A stretch of DNA of 64,000 bases, taken from positions 1-64,000 of the forward strand of contig JAPOSC010000050.1 in NCBI GenBank assembly GCA_026709935.1, written 5' to 3'. The notes under the pieces were generated by a model. That model ran no database searches and was not told where the DNA came from. It saw only the letters and a program-made list of their open reading frames with translations. The DNA is from Thiotrichales bacterium. Lineage in GTDB: Bacteria; Pseudomonadota; Gammaproteobacteria; HK1. Positions 34,685-44,324 of the stretch are shown here, in pieces. How positions within the stretch are numbered: position 1 is the stretch's first letter; every line of letters starts with the position of its first letter. A program made the position numbers and the translations under genes.

Positions 34685-35941
34685 CTACATCGCACCCTCG
34701 ACGGCGTTGACCAGCTCCTCGACCGCGGTCGAGGAGTCGTACGCGCCGTTGAAGTGGGCGGTCACCACGTCGTAGAGCGCGTTCTTGACACCGGCCGGGG
34801 CCGCGTGGCCGTGGGCCATGGAGCCGAAGAGCGTTCCGTTCACGTTGGCCTCCGCGAGATCCTTCATGCCCTTCTTGCCGCAATCGTCGAAGTCGGCGTC
34901 GGAGATGTCGGTGCGCGCCGGCACCGACCCCTTCACCACGTTGAACGCGGACTGGAACTTCGGCGCCATGATCGCCGACGCCATCAGGTGCTGGGCCGGG
35001 ATCCGGTCGTCGCCGACCGCGAACATGGCGAACTGATCCGAGTTGAAGGTGACGGCGCCTTGGGTACCGGGGAAGCGGATGCACACGAAGTCTTCGCCCG
35101 GCGTCTTGCCGGCGTTGAGGAACTCGCCCTTGGCCCAGTCGCCCATCATCTGCATGCCGGCGGTGCCCTCGATGACCATGGCGGAGGCGAGGTTCCAGTC
35201 CCGCCCGGAGAAGTTGTCGTCCACGTAGGAGCGCAGCTTGGCCATGCGGTCGAACGCCTCCTTCATGGTCTCGGACCCGAGTGCCTCCGGGTCGAGGTCG
35301 ATCATCGACATCTTGTAGAAGTCGGTGCCGAGCGAGAGCACCACCGCGTCGAAGATGGTGGCCTCCTGCCACGCCTGACCGCCGTGGCCGAGCGGGGTGA
35401 TGCCGTTCTCCTGCATCCGGTCGAGGACGGCGACGAGCTCGTCCCAGCTCTCCGGGGCCTTGCCGCCGGCGGCGTCGAGCGCGGCCTTGTTGATCCATAC
35501 CCAGTTGGTGGAGTGGACGTTCACCGGGGCGGAGATCCAGTTGCCGTCGTGCTTGCCGAATCCTTGCAGCGCGGTGGGGATGACGTCATCCCAGCCTTCC
35601 TCTGCCGCCACCGCGTTCAGGTTGCCGAGCGCGCCTTCCTTCGCCCAGTCGAGGATGTCGAAGCCGAGCATCTGCACTGCGGTGGGGGCGTTGCCGGCGG
35701 TGACCCGCGCGCGCAGCGCGGTCATCGCCTCCGTGCCGCCCCCGCCGGCCACCGGCATGTCCTGCCAGGTGACGCTCTTCGACTCCAGGTCGTCCTTGAG
35801 CACGTTGAGGGCGGCGGCCTCGCCACCCGAGGTCCACCAGTGCAGCACCTCCACCTCGCCCGCCGCGGCGGCGAGCCGGGGGCCGAGGGTCAGGCCCGAC
35901 GCGATCATGCCGGCAATCAGTATGTTGCGAACCATCTTCAA
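34685..35941 (-). CDS. Sugar ABC transporter binding protein (GtsA-like, glucose/mannose type)
   Basis: This is a family-1 extracellular binding protein of 418 residues. The signal peptide [19 protein letters not shown] ends near AAAAG at about residue 27. The mature start [20 protein letters not shown] is characteristic of glucose/mannose-binding GtsA proteins, as are the later SFTDWDLASAMV-like segment (here [14 protein letters not shown]) and [11 protein letters not shown]. It should feed the permease-permease-ATPase set at 25-28 kb, which lies on the same strand in the right order but is now 6.6 kb downstream. The hairpin after the stop and the island between are described separately. Confidence 0.9.
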   Translation of the reverse strand: MKMVRNILIAGMIASGLTLGPRLAAAAGEVEVLHWWTSGGEAAALNVLKDDLESKSVTWQDMPVAGGGGTEAMTALRARVTAGNAPTAVQMLGFDILDWAKEGALGNLNAVAAEEGWDDVIPTALQGFGKHDGNWISAPVNVHSTNWVWINKAALDAAGGKAPESWDELVAVLDRMQENGITPLGHGGQAWQEATIFDAVVLSLGTDFYKMSMIDLDPEALGSETMKEAFDRMAKLRSYVDDNFSGRDWNLASAMVIEGTAGMQMMGDWAKGEFLNAGKTPGEDFVCIRFPGTQGAVTFNSDQFAMFAVGDDRIPAQHLMASAIMAPKFQSAFNVVKGSVPARTDISDADFDDCGKKGMKDLAEANVNGTLFGSMAHGHAAPAGVKNALYDVVTAHFNGAYDSSTAVEELVNAVEGAM

Positions 35942-36034
35942 TCTCCTTGCGTTTGCTCAGGGGTTGCCTGGGGGTTGCTCGGGTTTTGCTTGCCCGAGTT
36001 CTGCTTGGGTAGAACCGACACCAGCCACTGCATG

Positions 36035-37585
36035 CTACTCCAGCCCCGGCCCGATACGGGGCGCGAACGGCATGCGGTCGAGGATGTCCCGTCGCAGATC
36101 CACTCCGGGCGAGACCTCCACCAGATCCAGGCCCCTCGCGCCGAGACGGAACACCGCGCGCTCGGTCACGTAGAGCACCTCCTGTCCGTTGACGCGGGCC
36201 TGGTCTCCGCTGAAGGTCACGTGCCGGACCTTCTCGACCAGCTTGGGAATGGCGCCATACCGCTCGATTTGCAGGTCACCGTTTGCGAGAAGGCTCACCC
36301 GGAGGCCCTTCGCCTCGAAGGTTCCGCAGAACACGACCTTCTTCGCGGTCTGGGTGATGTCGACGAAGCCGCCCGGGCCGATGAGGGCATCGCCGATCAG
36401 CGACACGTTCACGTTGCCGGCCGAATCGAACTCGCCCATGCCGAGGAACGCGACGTCGATCCCGCCGCCGGAGTAGAAGTCGAACTGGTCGATGGAGGGG
36501 ATGATGGCGTCCGGGTCGCGGGCCGCTCCGAACATCGGCCCGTCGAGCATCCTGCCGTTGTGGATCCCCTGCTCGACGGTTCCCCAGTAGTTGTCACGGC
36601 CTTCCGCTTCGAGCAGGGCCGGAATGCCCCCCGGGATCCCGAAACCGAAGTTGACGCTGCGGGCGCCGGCAATCTCGCGGGCCGCGCGCTCGGCGATGAT
36701 GCGCCGGATTCCGGTCGGAAGGTTTGCCTTCCCGCGCTCGTCCGCAGGTTCCGCCGGGACCTCCCCCGAAAGGTGCGGATCGTGCCCGGGGAGGTACGTC
36801 CGGCGGGCATTCGGGGCGAGAAACACACCGTCGACCAGCACTCCGGGAAGCCGCGCGAGACGGGAGGGCAGGATGCGATGCTCCCGGCGTTCCTCGACCT
36901 GGACGAGCACCCGTCCGCCGCAGTTCCGGGCCGCGAGCGCCACCGTATACGCGTCGAGGTCGGTGGGCTCGCGCTCGAACGAGACGTTGCCTGCCGGATC
37001 GACGGCCGTCGCGCGCAGCACCGCGACATCGACCGGGAACGGTTTGTACCGGAGGTAGCTCCGCCCGTCGAACTCGACCTGTTCCACGAGCGTCTCCGTG
37101 GCGCGCTGGTTGCAGCGCCCCCCGCCGTGGCGTGGGTCCGCGAACGTACCGAGCCCGATCCGGGTGATGACGCCCGGCCGGCCGGCGCCGATCTCGCGAA
37201 GCAGCGTGGAGATGACGCCAGCGGGAAAGGAATAGGCGGCGAGCCGCTCTTCGCGCGCGAGGCGCTGCATCGCGGGCGACCAGCTCCAGTGACCCCCGAT
37301 AACCCGCGCGACCATCCCTTCGTGGGCGAAGCGGTTGAGTCCGCTCCGCGCCCCGTCGCCGATCCCGAGGGCATGCACAAGGGTGAGGTCTCGCGGATGG
37401 CCGGTGTCGAGAAACGAGCGCTCCAGCACCGCGAACAGCGCGTCTGCTTCGAGAAACACGCCGGAGCCGGTGAGCGCCACCGTCGCGCCGTCCGGAACGC
37501 TCGCGACGACATCCTCCGGCTCCAGCACGGTAACCGTGTTGCCGGCGCCCCGTAGCTCATCCCGGGCCGGAGCCGGACCCCTCAT
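36035..37585 (-). CDS. Acyl-CoA : carboxylate CoA-transferase (propionate/acetoacetate type)
   Basis: This is a fused two-domain family I CoA-transferase of 516 residues. The N-domain starts with ...VVASVPDGATVALTGSGVFLEADALF and the C-domain has VNFGFGIPGGIPALLEAEG, NYWGTVEQGIHNG (with the glutamate that forms the CoA thioester) and GGGIDVAFLGMGEFD. It resembles propionate CoA-transferase and YdiF-like enzymes that activate short-chain or hydroxy acids. It ends 93 bases before the sugar-binding protein gene, on the same strand. The exact acid is unknown. A repeat (copy D) lies just upstream, in the gap shared with the divergent GMC gene. Confidence 0.85.
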   Translation of the reverse strand: MRGPAPARDELRGAGNTVTVLEPEDVVASVPDGATVALTGSGVFLEADALFAVLERSFLDTGHPRDLTLVHALGIGDGARSGLNRFAHEGMVARVIGGHWSWSPAMQRLAREERLAAYSFPAGVISTLLREIGAGRPGVITRIGLGTFADPRHGGGRCNQRATETLVEQVEFDGRSYLRYKPFPVDVAVLRATAVDPAGNVSFEREPTDLDAYTVALAARNCGGRVLVQVEERREHRILPSRLARLPGVLVDGVFLAPNARRTYLPGHDPHLSGEVPAEPADERGKANLPTGIRRIIAERAAREIAGARSVNFGFGIPGGIPALLEAEGRDNYWGTVEQGIHNGRMLDGPMFGAARDPDAIIPSIDQFDFYSGGGIDVAFLGMGEFDSAGNVNVSLIGDALIGPGGFVDITQTAKKVVFCGTFEAKGLRVSLLANGDLQIERYGAIPKLVEKVRHVTFSGDQARVNGQEVLYVTERAVFRLGARGLDLVEVSPGVDLRRDILDRMPFAPRIGPGLE

Positions 37586-37624
37586 GCCGACCGCGATGCC
37601 CGCTGGCGACCCGGGAGACCGTCA

Positions 37625-37715
37625 CGCGGTGCGATCCCAGTGGGGTTCCGGCCTCTGGTGGAGCGTCCGTTCGGAGTGATTTCGAGAGCATGTTCCGACA
37701 TGGCGGGAATTGCGG
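37625..37715 (-). repeat. Family-2 palindromic repeat, copy D (left end missing)
   Basis: In reverse orientation it reads CCGCAATTCCCGCC..., with CTCGAAATCACTCCG and GGACGCTCC. It aligns with copy E up to CGCACCGCG and then stops, so about 25 bases of one end are lost. It lies between the divergent CoA-transferase and GMC oxidoreductase genes. Confidence 0.75.
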
Positions 37716-37792
37716 TCATGCCGATCCCCTCGTCTTGATCCGAACCCGGCCCGCGAAATATATAACAAGTCGGTGACCGCGGGAGTGAGCGG

Positions 37793-39412
37793 ATGGCAAC
37801 GGTCGGATACGACTACGTGATCGTCGGCGGCGGGTCGGCCGGCTGCGTGCTGGCGGCCCGGCTGAGCGAGAACGCGGTCGCCCGGGTGCTGCTTCTGGAG
37901 GCCGGTGGCCGGGATCGGCACCCGCTGATCCACCTGCCGGTGGGCTTCGCGAAGATGACCGACGGGCCGCATACCTGGGGACTGACCACGGCGCCGCAGA
38001 GGCACGCGAACGACCGGGAGATCCCCTACGCGCAGGGGAGGGTGATCGGCGGAGGCAGCTCCATCAACGCCGAGATATTCACCCGCGGAAACCCGGTGGA
38101 CTACGACCGCTGGGCCGCCGAGGAGGGTTGCGAGGGCTGGTCCTTCGCCGACGTTCGGCCATACTTCATCCGCTCCGAGGGCAACACGATCCTGTCGGGA
38201 GACTGGCACGGCACCGAGGGGCCGCTGGGGGTTTCGGACCTCCCCGATCCGCAGCCGATGACCCGCGCCTTCGTGCAGTCCTGCCAGGAGCTCGGGATCC
38301 CGTACACCTCCGACTTCAACGGCGAGCGGCAGGCCGGCTGCGGCGTCTACCAGACCACGACGCGCAACTACCGACGCTGCTCGACCGCCGTCGGTTATCT
38401 GAAACCGGCGCTCGCGCGCGAAAACCTGACGGTGAAGACCGGGTGTCTCGTCGAACGGATCATGTTCGAGGGTGCGCGCGCCGCCGGCGTGCAGTATCAC
38501 GATGGCCGGGAGCGCCGGACGGCGCGGGCGGAGAGCGAAGTGATCGTCACCTCCGGCGCCATCGGCAGCCCGAAGATCCTGATGCTCTCCGGCGTGGGTC
38601 CGGCCGCGCATCTGAAGGCGCACGGAATCGACGTGGTGCAGGACACCCCTGGCGTGGGCGAGAACCTGAACGACCACTTCGGCATCGACATCGTGGCGGA
38701 GCTGACTGGCCACTACAGCCTCGACCGGTACCACCGGTGGCCCCGGGCCGCGTGGGCCGGGTTGCAGTACCTCCTGTTCCGGTCCGGTCCCGTGACTTCG
38801 AACGTGGTCGAGGGGGGCGCGTTCTGGTTCGCCGACCAATCGCGCGAGTCGCGCGAGTCAGGTGTGGTCCCCGACCTGCAGTTCCACTTCCTGGCCGGGG
38901 CCGGGGCGGAGGCCGGCGTCCCGAGCGTGCCGTCGGGGACCTCCGGCATCACTCTGAATTCCTACCCCCTGCGCCCGAAAAGTCGCGGGACGGTGCGGCT
39001 GCACTCGCGCGACCCCGCGGCGGCGCCCATCGTCGACCCGAACTACCTCGCCGAGCCGGAGGATTTGAGGACCTCGGTAGAGGGCGTGAAGCTAAGCCAC
39101 GAGATCTTCAGCCAGCCGAGCCTGCGCAAGCACATCGCGGCGATCCACTACCCCGACGCTGGCGTGAGGACGCAGCAGGACTTCGAGGACTACGCGCGCC
39201 GGTACGGACGCACGTCATACCATCCGACTGGCACCTGCAAGATGGGCGTGGACGACATGGCGGTCATCGACCCGCAGCTCCGGATCCGGGGGCTGGACGG
39301 AATCCGGGTCTGCGACAGCTCGATCATGCCGAGCCTGGTCGGGTCCAACACCAACGCGGCCACGATCATGATCGCCGAGAAGGCGAGCGATCTGATCCAC
39401 GGGAATCGGTAG
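37793..39412 (+). CDS. GMC-family FAD oxidoreductase (choline dehydrogenase-like)
   Basis: This is a flavoprotein of 539 residues that oxidises an alcohol to an aldehyde or ketone. The ADP-binding motif VIVGGGSAGCVLAARL is at about 7-22, GRVIGGGSSINAEIF (GMC signature 1) near 80-95, and the C-terminal catalytic zone has YHPTGTCKMG and SIMPSLVGSNTNAATIMIAEK. GGGAGTGAG precedes the ATG. GMC members act on choline, long-chain alcohols, polyethylene glycol or sugars, and the substrate cannot be read from sequence. It stands next to an aldo/keto reductase, SDR and CoA-transferase, suggesting an alcohol or sugar-acid catabolic cluster. Confidence 0.9.
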   Translation: MATVGYDYVIVGGGSAGCVLAARLSENAVARVLLLEAGGRDRHPLIHLPVGFAKMTDGPHTWGLTTAPQRHANDREIPYAQGRVIGGGSSINAEIFTRGNPVDYDRWAAEEGCEGWSFADVRPYFIRSEGNTILSGDWHGTEGPLGVSDLPDPQPMTRAFVQSCQELGIPYTSDFNGERQAGCGVYQTTTRNYRRCSTAVGYLKPALARENLTVKTGCLVERIMFEGARAAGVQYHDGRERRTARAESEVIVTSGAIGSPKILMLSGVGPAAHLKAHGIDVVQDTPGVGENLNDHFGIDIVAELTGHYSLDRYHRWPRAAWAGLQYLLFRSGPVTSNVVEGGAFWFADQSRESRESGVVPDLQFHFLAGAGAEAGVPSVPSGTSGITLNSYPLRPKSRGTVRLHSRDPAAAPIVDPNYLAEPEDLRTSVEGVKLSHEIFSQPSLRKHIAAIHYPDAGVRTQQDFEDYARRYGRTSYHPTGTCKMGVDDMAVIDPQLRIRGLDGIRVCDSSIMPSLVGSNTNAATIMIAEKASDLIHGNR

Positions 39413-39564
39413 GGCGCTTTCGTTGCGGACGACGAGCCCGGAAATTTCCGGGCCAACTCACTCGTCGGTGCGGCCCTGGTCCGGTAATGAATCGGGATCG
39501 ATGGAAAGCGCGCCGGATTCCCTTCTCGATCTGCCTCCGCCCCCGGAGACCGCTGTCCGCCGCT

Positions 39565-40383
39565 TCAGTCCCAGTCGGGCGCCCAGCGCGAAACGTCCCT
39601 GGTGACGATCCGGTACCCGGTGTGCGTCAGCTTCTCGATGCGGGCCATGTCGACGCTCGACAGGGTGAAGTCCATGATGTCGAAGTTGGCGCGGAGGTTG
39701 GCCGGGTTGGTGGACATGGTGATCGCGCTCACCCCTTTCTGGAGGATCCAGCGCAGCACCACCTGAGCCGCGGACTTGCCGTAGCCCTCGCCGATGGCGG
39801 CGAACTCCGGGTGCCTGAACACCTCGCCCCGGGCCACCGAGCAGTACGCTGACAGCGGGATGCCGCACTCGGCTGCGCCCGCCAGCAGTCGGTCCTGATT
39901 GAGCAGCGGGTGGAACTCCACCTGGTTGGTCACCGGCGGCGCATCGAGGATCGACACCGCCTCGCGCATCATGGCGACGGTGTAGTTCGATACCCCGATA
40001 TTGCGCGCAAGCCCCGCGTCGCGCACCTTCTGCAGCAGCTTCAGTGACGGCGCGATGTCACCGTCGGCGGGCGGCCAGTGGACGAGCAGCACGTCGACGC
40101 AGTCGACCCGGAGGTCCTTGAGGCTCCGCTCGACGGAGGCGATGAACCGATCCTCGCCGAAATTGTCGGGGTGGACCTTCGTGGTGATGCACAGCGCGTC
40201 GCGCGGAACGCCCGTCGCCTGCAGCGCCTCACCGGTGTCGGCCTCGTTCCGGTACATCTGGGCGGTGTCGAACGCGCGGTAGCCGGCCTCGGCGGCAGCC
40301 AGGATCCCGGCGTGCGCCGTGTCGCCCCTGAGGGGGAAGGTGCCGAAACCGCGCTGGTGGGTATTCCTGAAACAGATGTTCAT
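39565..40383 (-). CDS. Aldo/keto reductase
   Basis: This is an NAD(P)H-dependent (alpha/beta)8-barrel reductase of 272 residues. The tetrad is visible: Asp and Tyr in AFDTAQMYRNE, Lys in CITTKVHPD and His in VLLVHWPP. The C-terminal part that normally binds the 2'-phosphate of NADPH is short. It resembles 2,5-diketogluconate reductase-type members (DUF-free AKR5 group). The start is the second of two adjacent ATGs, with the Gly-poor leader excluded. It is convergent with the GMC gene and divergent from the SDR gene. Confidence 0.87.
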   Translation of the reverse strand: MNICFRNTHQRGFGTFPLRGDTAHAGILAAAEAGYRAFDTAQMYRNEADTGEALQATGVPRDALCITTKVHPDNFGEDRFIASVERSLKDLRVDCVDVLLVHWPPADGDIAPSLKLLQKVRDAGLARNIGVSNYTVAMMREAVSILDAPPVTNQVEFHPLLNQDRLLAGAAECGIPLSAYCSVARGEVFRHPEFAAIGEGYGKSAAQVVLRWILQKGVSAITMSTNPANLRANFDIMDFTLSSVDMARIEKLTHTGYRIVTRDVSRWAPDWD

Positions 40384-40508
40384 CATCGGTCCTCCGATCG
40401 CCGAATCCATGTTCGCAGCCGTGGCCCGGCGAGAAATCCGGGCTCAAGGCGTGAGATTATCCAGCGCATGATCGTCGCCGGCCAGCGCATCAGGCACGGA
40501 ACCGCCGC

Positions 40509-41279
40509 ATGAGCGGGCAGGTCGCCCTCGTCACCGGGTCCAGCCGCGGGATCGGGCGGGCGGCGGCGCTGGCGCTCGCGCGCGCGGGCTTCTCGGTGGC
40601 CGTGAACGGACCGGGGCAGGACGAGGAGCTGGCCTCTGCGCTGGAGGCGGTGCGCGCCACGGGGACGGCCGCGGCCGCGGCCCCGTTCGACGTCGCCGAT
40701 GCGGCCGCTCACGATGCACAGCTTCAGTATGTCGAGGAGGCCCTGGGGCCGTTGACCACACTGGTCAACAATGCCGGGGTCGGGGTGATCCGGCGCGGCG
40801 ATCCGCTCGAGGCGACGCGCGAGAGCTGGGATCGCTGTCTCGCGGTCAATGCCGGGGCGATGTTCTTCCTCACCCAGGCCTTCGCCCGGCGGTTGCTCGC
40901 GCGCGAGCGCGACCCGGCTCTCTTTCACTCGATCGTCAACGTCACCTCGGCCAACGCGGTGGCGGTGGCGGTGCCCCGCGCGGAGTATTGCGCCTCGAAG
41001 GCGGCGGCCGCGATGGTGTCCAAGATCTGGGCGGTACGCCTCGGCGCGGAGAACATTGCCGTGTACGACGTGCAGCCGGGACTCGTCGCGACCGCCATGA
41101 CCGCGCCGGTCATCGCGGACTACGAGCAACGGGCGCGCGACGGCCTCACCCTGTTCCCCCGCGTCGGACAGCCCGAGGAGATGGGCGACATCATCGCGGC
41201 GCTGGCCTTGGGCAAGCTGCCCTACACCACCGGACAGGCGATCTCGGCCGACGCCGGAATGCTGATCTCGAGGTTCTAG
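40509..41279 (+). CDS. Short-chain dehydrogenase/reductase (3-ketoacyl-ACP reductase-like)
   Basis: This is a Rossmann-fold dehydrogenase of 256 residues. The cofactor motif is VTGSSRGIG at 8-16, then LVNNAGVG, and the catalytic YCASK (Y-x3-K) preceded by a Ser in NVTSANA. Length and spacing are those of FabG-like SDRs that act on hydroxy acids, sugars or polyols. It is transcribed away from the aldo/keto reductase and toward the DUF993 gene, 216 bases before it. A role in sugar or polyol breakdown with DUF993 is plausible from context only. Confidence 0.88.
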   Translation: MSGQVALVTGSSRGIGRAAALALARAGFSVAVNGPGQDEELASALEAVRATGTAAAAAPFDVADAAAHDAQLQYVEEALGPLTTLVNNAGVGVIRRGDPLEATRESWDRCLAVNAGAMFFLTQAFARRLLARERDPALFHSIVNVTSANAVAVAVPRAEYCASKAAAAMVSKIWAVRLGAENIAVYDVQPGLVATAMTAPVIADYEQRARDGLTLFPRVGQPEEMGDIIAALALGKLPYTTGQAISADAGMLISRF

Positions 41280-41495
41280 CGAGCCTGCCCCTCGAACCGG
41301 TGAGGCATGCTCGGACTCCATTTCCGACGCGAGCCTCCCGGATGCGCCCGGCCCGTCGCAGTCTCGCATCTCCACTTGAGCAATGATTTTCTGACGCTTG
41401 GCTCGACCGGCCGCGTGCTCTGCGCGTGGGGCCGATCGTATGTAAAGATTGATGCGGATCGAGACACCCAAGCCGAGATATCAAGGGAGGGTCCG

Positions 41496-42644
41496 ATGAA
41501 GATTGCGCTGCCCGACGCCGCTGGTGCGCTCGGCGACTACACCCTGACCGGAACGCCGATCGAGGCGTTTCCTCTCGGCGCCGATGTCCCGCGGGTGGTC
41601 TTCGCCGCCGCCCATGTGGTGGCCGATCCGTTCACTGCCGCTGACCCCTCCGGTCCGGCCGCGCTCGACTGGGAGGCGACGATGCGGTTTCGCCGGCATC
41701 TGGCGGAGCTGGGTCTCGGCATCGCCGAGGCCATGGACACCGCGCAGCGCGGGATGGGGCTCGACTGGCCCGGTGCGCTGGCGCTGATCGCCCGTACCCG
41801 CGCCGAGCTTCCCGGTGCGCTGGTGTTCAACGGCTGCGGCACCGATCAACTCGACCCGGCCGACGCGCGCTCGCTGGACGATGTCATCGCGGCCTGGCTG
41901 GAACAGACGGACGCGGTCCAGAAGCTCGGCGGGCGGGTGATCGTGATGGCGAGCCGGGCGCTCGCGCGGGTGGCGAGGTCGCCGGACGACTACCTGCGGG
42001 CGTACTCGCGCGTGCTTTCGGCTTGCGACCAGCCGGTGATCCTGCACTGGCTCGGGGAGATGTTCGACCCCGCGCTCGCCGGATACTGGGGGGCGGAGAC
42101 GTTCGCTCAGGCGCTGGAGACGGCACTGGCGGTGATCGGCGACAACGCCGGCAAGATCGACGGCGTCAAGATCTCCCTGCTCGACAAGGACAAGGAGGTC
42201 GTCATGCGCCGGCGGCTGCCGCCCGGTGTCAGAATGTACACGGGCGACGACTTCAGCTATCCCGAGCTGATTGCCGGCGACGACCACGGCTTCAGTCACG
42301 CCCTGCTCGGCGTCTTCGACCCGCTTGCGCCGGCCCTCGGTGGCGCCGTCGCCCGGCTCGGAAGGGGCGACGTCGCGGGCTTTCGCGCCCGGCTCGACCC
42401 CACTGTCCCGCTCGCGCGCCTGATCTTTCGGGCGCCGACCCAGTACTACAAGACCGGCGTCGTGTTCCTCGCCTGGCTCAACGGCTTCCAGGAGCACTTC
42501 GTGATGCTGGGCGGGGCGCAGTCCATGCGGCCGCTGCCCTACTTCGTGGAATGCTTCAAGCACGCGGACCGCAACGGACTGCTGCGCGATCCGGAGCTGG
42601 CGGTGAAGCGCATGAAGGCGCTGCTCGCGCTGTACGGAGTCTGA
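41496..42644 (+). CDS. DUF993 family protein (TIM-barrel, aldolase-like)
   Basis: This is a protein of 382 residues of the DUF993 family, which is distantly related to dihydrodipicolinate synthase/NanA-type aldolases. The barrel-like stretch VILHWLGEMFDPALAGYWG and the lysine in KIDGVKISLLDKDKE (where these aldolases carry the Schiff-base lysine) are visible. AAGGGAGGG lies five bases before the ATG. Family members usually sit in carbohydrate operons with oxidoreductases, as here. The reaction is not established; cleavage of a keto-sugar acid would be a reasonable hypothesis. Confidence 0.8.
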   Translation: MKIALPDAAGALGDYTLTGTPIEAFPLGADVPRVVFAAAHVVADPFTAADPSGPAALDWEATMRFRRHLAELGLGIAEAMDTAQRGMGLDWPGALALIARTRAELPGALVFNGCGTDQLDPADARSLDDVIAAWLEQTDAVQKLGGRVIVMASRALARVARSPDDYLRAYSRVLSACDQPVILHWLGEMFDPALAGYWGAETFAQALETALAVIGDNAGKIDGVKISLLDKDKEVVMRRRLPPGVRMYTGDDFSYPELIAGDDHGFSHALLGVFDPLAPALGGAVARLGRGDVAGFRARLDPTVPLARLIFRAPTQYYKTGVVFLAWLNGFQEHFVMLGGAQSMRPLPYFVECFKHADRNGLLRDPELAVKRMKALLALYGV

Positions 42645-42739
42645 TGCGCGACCTTGTCGCGGAGTCCTGCCGACTCCGGGCTGAGGGCTGAAGGAGCGTC
42701 GCGGTCAGGTCGGCCGGTCTGCTACCGCCGGCTTCGAGG

Positions 42740-43441
42740 TCAGACTCCCAGCCAGGTGCGCTTGATCTCCTCGTCCGCGTCCAGCGCCGCCGGAGTGCCC
42801 TCCCACCGGATGCGTCCCTTGCCGAGCACGTACACGCGATCCGCGATGCGCGATGCGAACGGATAGTTCTGCTCCACCAGCAGCATGGTCAGCCCCTCCG
42901 CCTTCAGCCGTTCGGCGATCGCCGCGATCTCCTCCACGATGACCGGGGCGAGTCCTTCGGTGGGCTCGTCGAGGATCAGAAGGCGCGGCGCGAGGGTGAG
43001 CGCCCGGGCGATGGAGAGCATCTGCTGCTCGCCGCCGGAGAGCTGCGTGCCGCGGTGATCGCGGCGATCGGCGAGGCGCGGGAACGCATCGTGGATCCGT
43101 TCGAGCGGCCAGCCGCCGCGGACGTTGGCCAGCGTGAGATGCTCGTGCACGGTCAGCGATGCAAAGACGCCGCGATCCTCGGGGACGTACGCGATACCGA
43201 GTCTCGCCACGCGATGGGTGGCGAGTCCCGTGATGTCGTCGCCGTCGAAACGCAGGCGTCCGGCCCGCACCGGCACGATGCCCATCACCGCCTTCAGGGT
43301 GGTGCTCTTGCCGGCGCCGTTGCGTCCGAGCAGTGCCACCACCGCGCCGGATTCGACCTCCATCGAGATCGACTGGAGCACGTGGCTCCGGTCGTAGAAG
43401 GCGTCGACGGTGTCGAGCACCAGGAGGCCGGGTGCGCTCAC
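42740..43441 (-). CDS. livF: Branched-chain-type ABC transporter ATPase LivF
   Basis: This is an ATPase of 233 residues with Walker A GRNGAGKST, signature LSGGEQQMLSIARAL, Walker B LILDEPTEGLAP and the LivF-type C-terminus ADRVYVLGKGRI. It acts with LivG on the LivH-LivM channel. It is the last gene of the leftward set and its start overlaps the livG stop by four bases. The true substrates of such HAAT importers include branched-chain amino acids, urea, amides and aromatic acids. Confidence 0.92.
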   Translation of the reverse strand: MSAPGLLVLDTVDAFYDRSHVLQSISMEVESGAVVALLGRNGAGKSTTLKAVMGIVPVRAGRLRFDGDDITGLATHRVARLGIAYVPEDRGVFASLTVHEHLTLANVRGGWPLERIHDAFPRLADRRDHRGTQLSGGEQQMLSIARALTLAPRLLILDEPTEGLAPVIVEEIAAIAERLKAEGLTMLLVEQNYPFASRIADRVYVLGKGRIRWEGTPAALDADEEIKRTWLGV

Positions 43442-44223
43442 TGCATCCCCAGGTAGCGGCTTCTGACCACGTCGGAGTCGCGCACCTCGCGCGGTGTGCC
43501 CTGGAGCAGCACCTTCCCGTAGTCGAGTACGGTGATGCGATCGGCCAGATCGAACAGCACCTCCATGTCGTGCTCGATGACGAGCAGGGTGAGCGAGGCG
43601 GGGAGGGCGGCGATCATCGCCTTCATCGCCGCGGTCTCCTCGGGGCTCATTCCCGCGGTGGGCTCGTCGAGGAGCAGGATCATCGGATCGAGCGCCAGGG
43701 CCAGGGCGATTTCGAGCTGGCGCTGCGTCCCGTAGGAGAGATGCCGGACGACGGTGTCCAGAACTTCCTCAAGGCCGAGGGCGACGGCGAGGGACTCCGC
43801 GGATGCGTGGACTTCCCGGTGGCGCGCGAATGCGCGCCAGGCGACGTGGCCGACGCGGTGCGCGATCGCGCCGGCGATGGAGAGGTTCTCCCGCACCGTC
43901 AGGTCTGTGAACAGGTTGTTGTGCTGGAAGCTTCGCGCCAGGCCGAGCCGCGCGCGCCGGTCGGGTTTGAGCCGGGTCACGTCCACTCCACCCAGATGCA
44001 CCGATCCGGAGTCGGGAACGATCTCCCCGGCGATGATGTTGAACAGCGTGGTCTTGCCCGCCCCGTTCGGACCGATGAGCCCGTGGCGCTCGCCGGGTGC
44101 GAGTTCGAGAGTGACGGAGTCGGTCACCAGAAGCGAGCCGAACGTGTGGGTGATCGCCTCGGCGTGGAGAATCGGGGTGTCCGTCGATCCGTGCCCCCTG
44201 GCATGAGCGGTCGTGGTGCTCAT
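43438..44223 (-). CDS. livG: Branched-chain-type ABC transporter ATPase LivG
   Basis: This is an ATPase of 261 residues with Walker A GPNGAGKTT, a signature region YGTQRQLEIALAL and Walker B ILLLDEPTAGMSPEE. The C-terminal LLVIEHDMEVLFDLADRI is typical of LivG. A short leader ORF and two imperfect copies of its own start region lie just before it. It follows livM by about 100 bases. Confidence 0.92.
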   Translation of the reverse strand: MSTTTAHARGHGSTDTPILHAEAITHTFGSLLVTDSVTLELAPGERHGLIGPNGAGKTTLFNIIAGEIVPDSGSVHLGGVDVTRLKPDRRARLGLARSFQHNNLFTDLTVRENLSIAGAIAHRVGHVAWRAFARHREVHASAESLAVALGLEEVLDTVVRHLSYGTQRQLEIALALALDPMILLLDEPTAGMSPEETAAMKAMIAALPASLTLLVIEHDMEVLFDLADRITVLDYGKVLLQGTPREVRDSDVVRSRYLGMQ

Positions 44224-44229
44224 CGAGCG

Positions 44230-44304
44230 TCAGCTCTTCGTATCAGCGGTCGATGTGACGTTCATCGAGCGTCGTTCCCTTGTATCGGTGGTCGTGACGT
44301 TCAC
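44230..44304 (-). repeat. Two imperfect copies of the livG start region forming a 24-codon leader ORF
   Basis: Leftward from GTG at 44304 the DNA codes VNVTTTDTRERRS, then again MNVTSTADTKS and a TGA, six bases before the livG ATG (MSTTTAHARG). The two units are about 40 bases long and both end with ACGCTCG ahead of an ATG. They look like a tandem duplication of the ribosome-entry and start segment. A coupled leader peptide that adjusts livG translation is possible. Confidence 0.55.
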
Positions 44305-44324
44305 AAGAATGCCGACCCCTTGCG

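Noticed and set aside
34607-37555. A 982-codon open frame on the plus strand opposite the sugar-binding protein and CoA-transferase genes
   Set aside because: It is an antisense shadow caused by high G+C at third positions. Its translation is His/Arg/Gly-rich and resembles no family, while both minus-strand genes are clear. The same applies to the long plus-strand frames at 24942-27224, 61074-63437 and 5550-7172, and to the N-terminal two thirds of the frame at 7986-10643.
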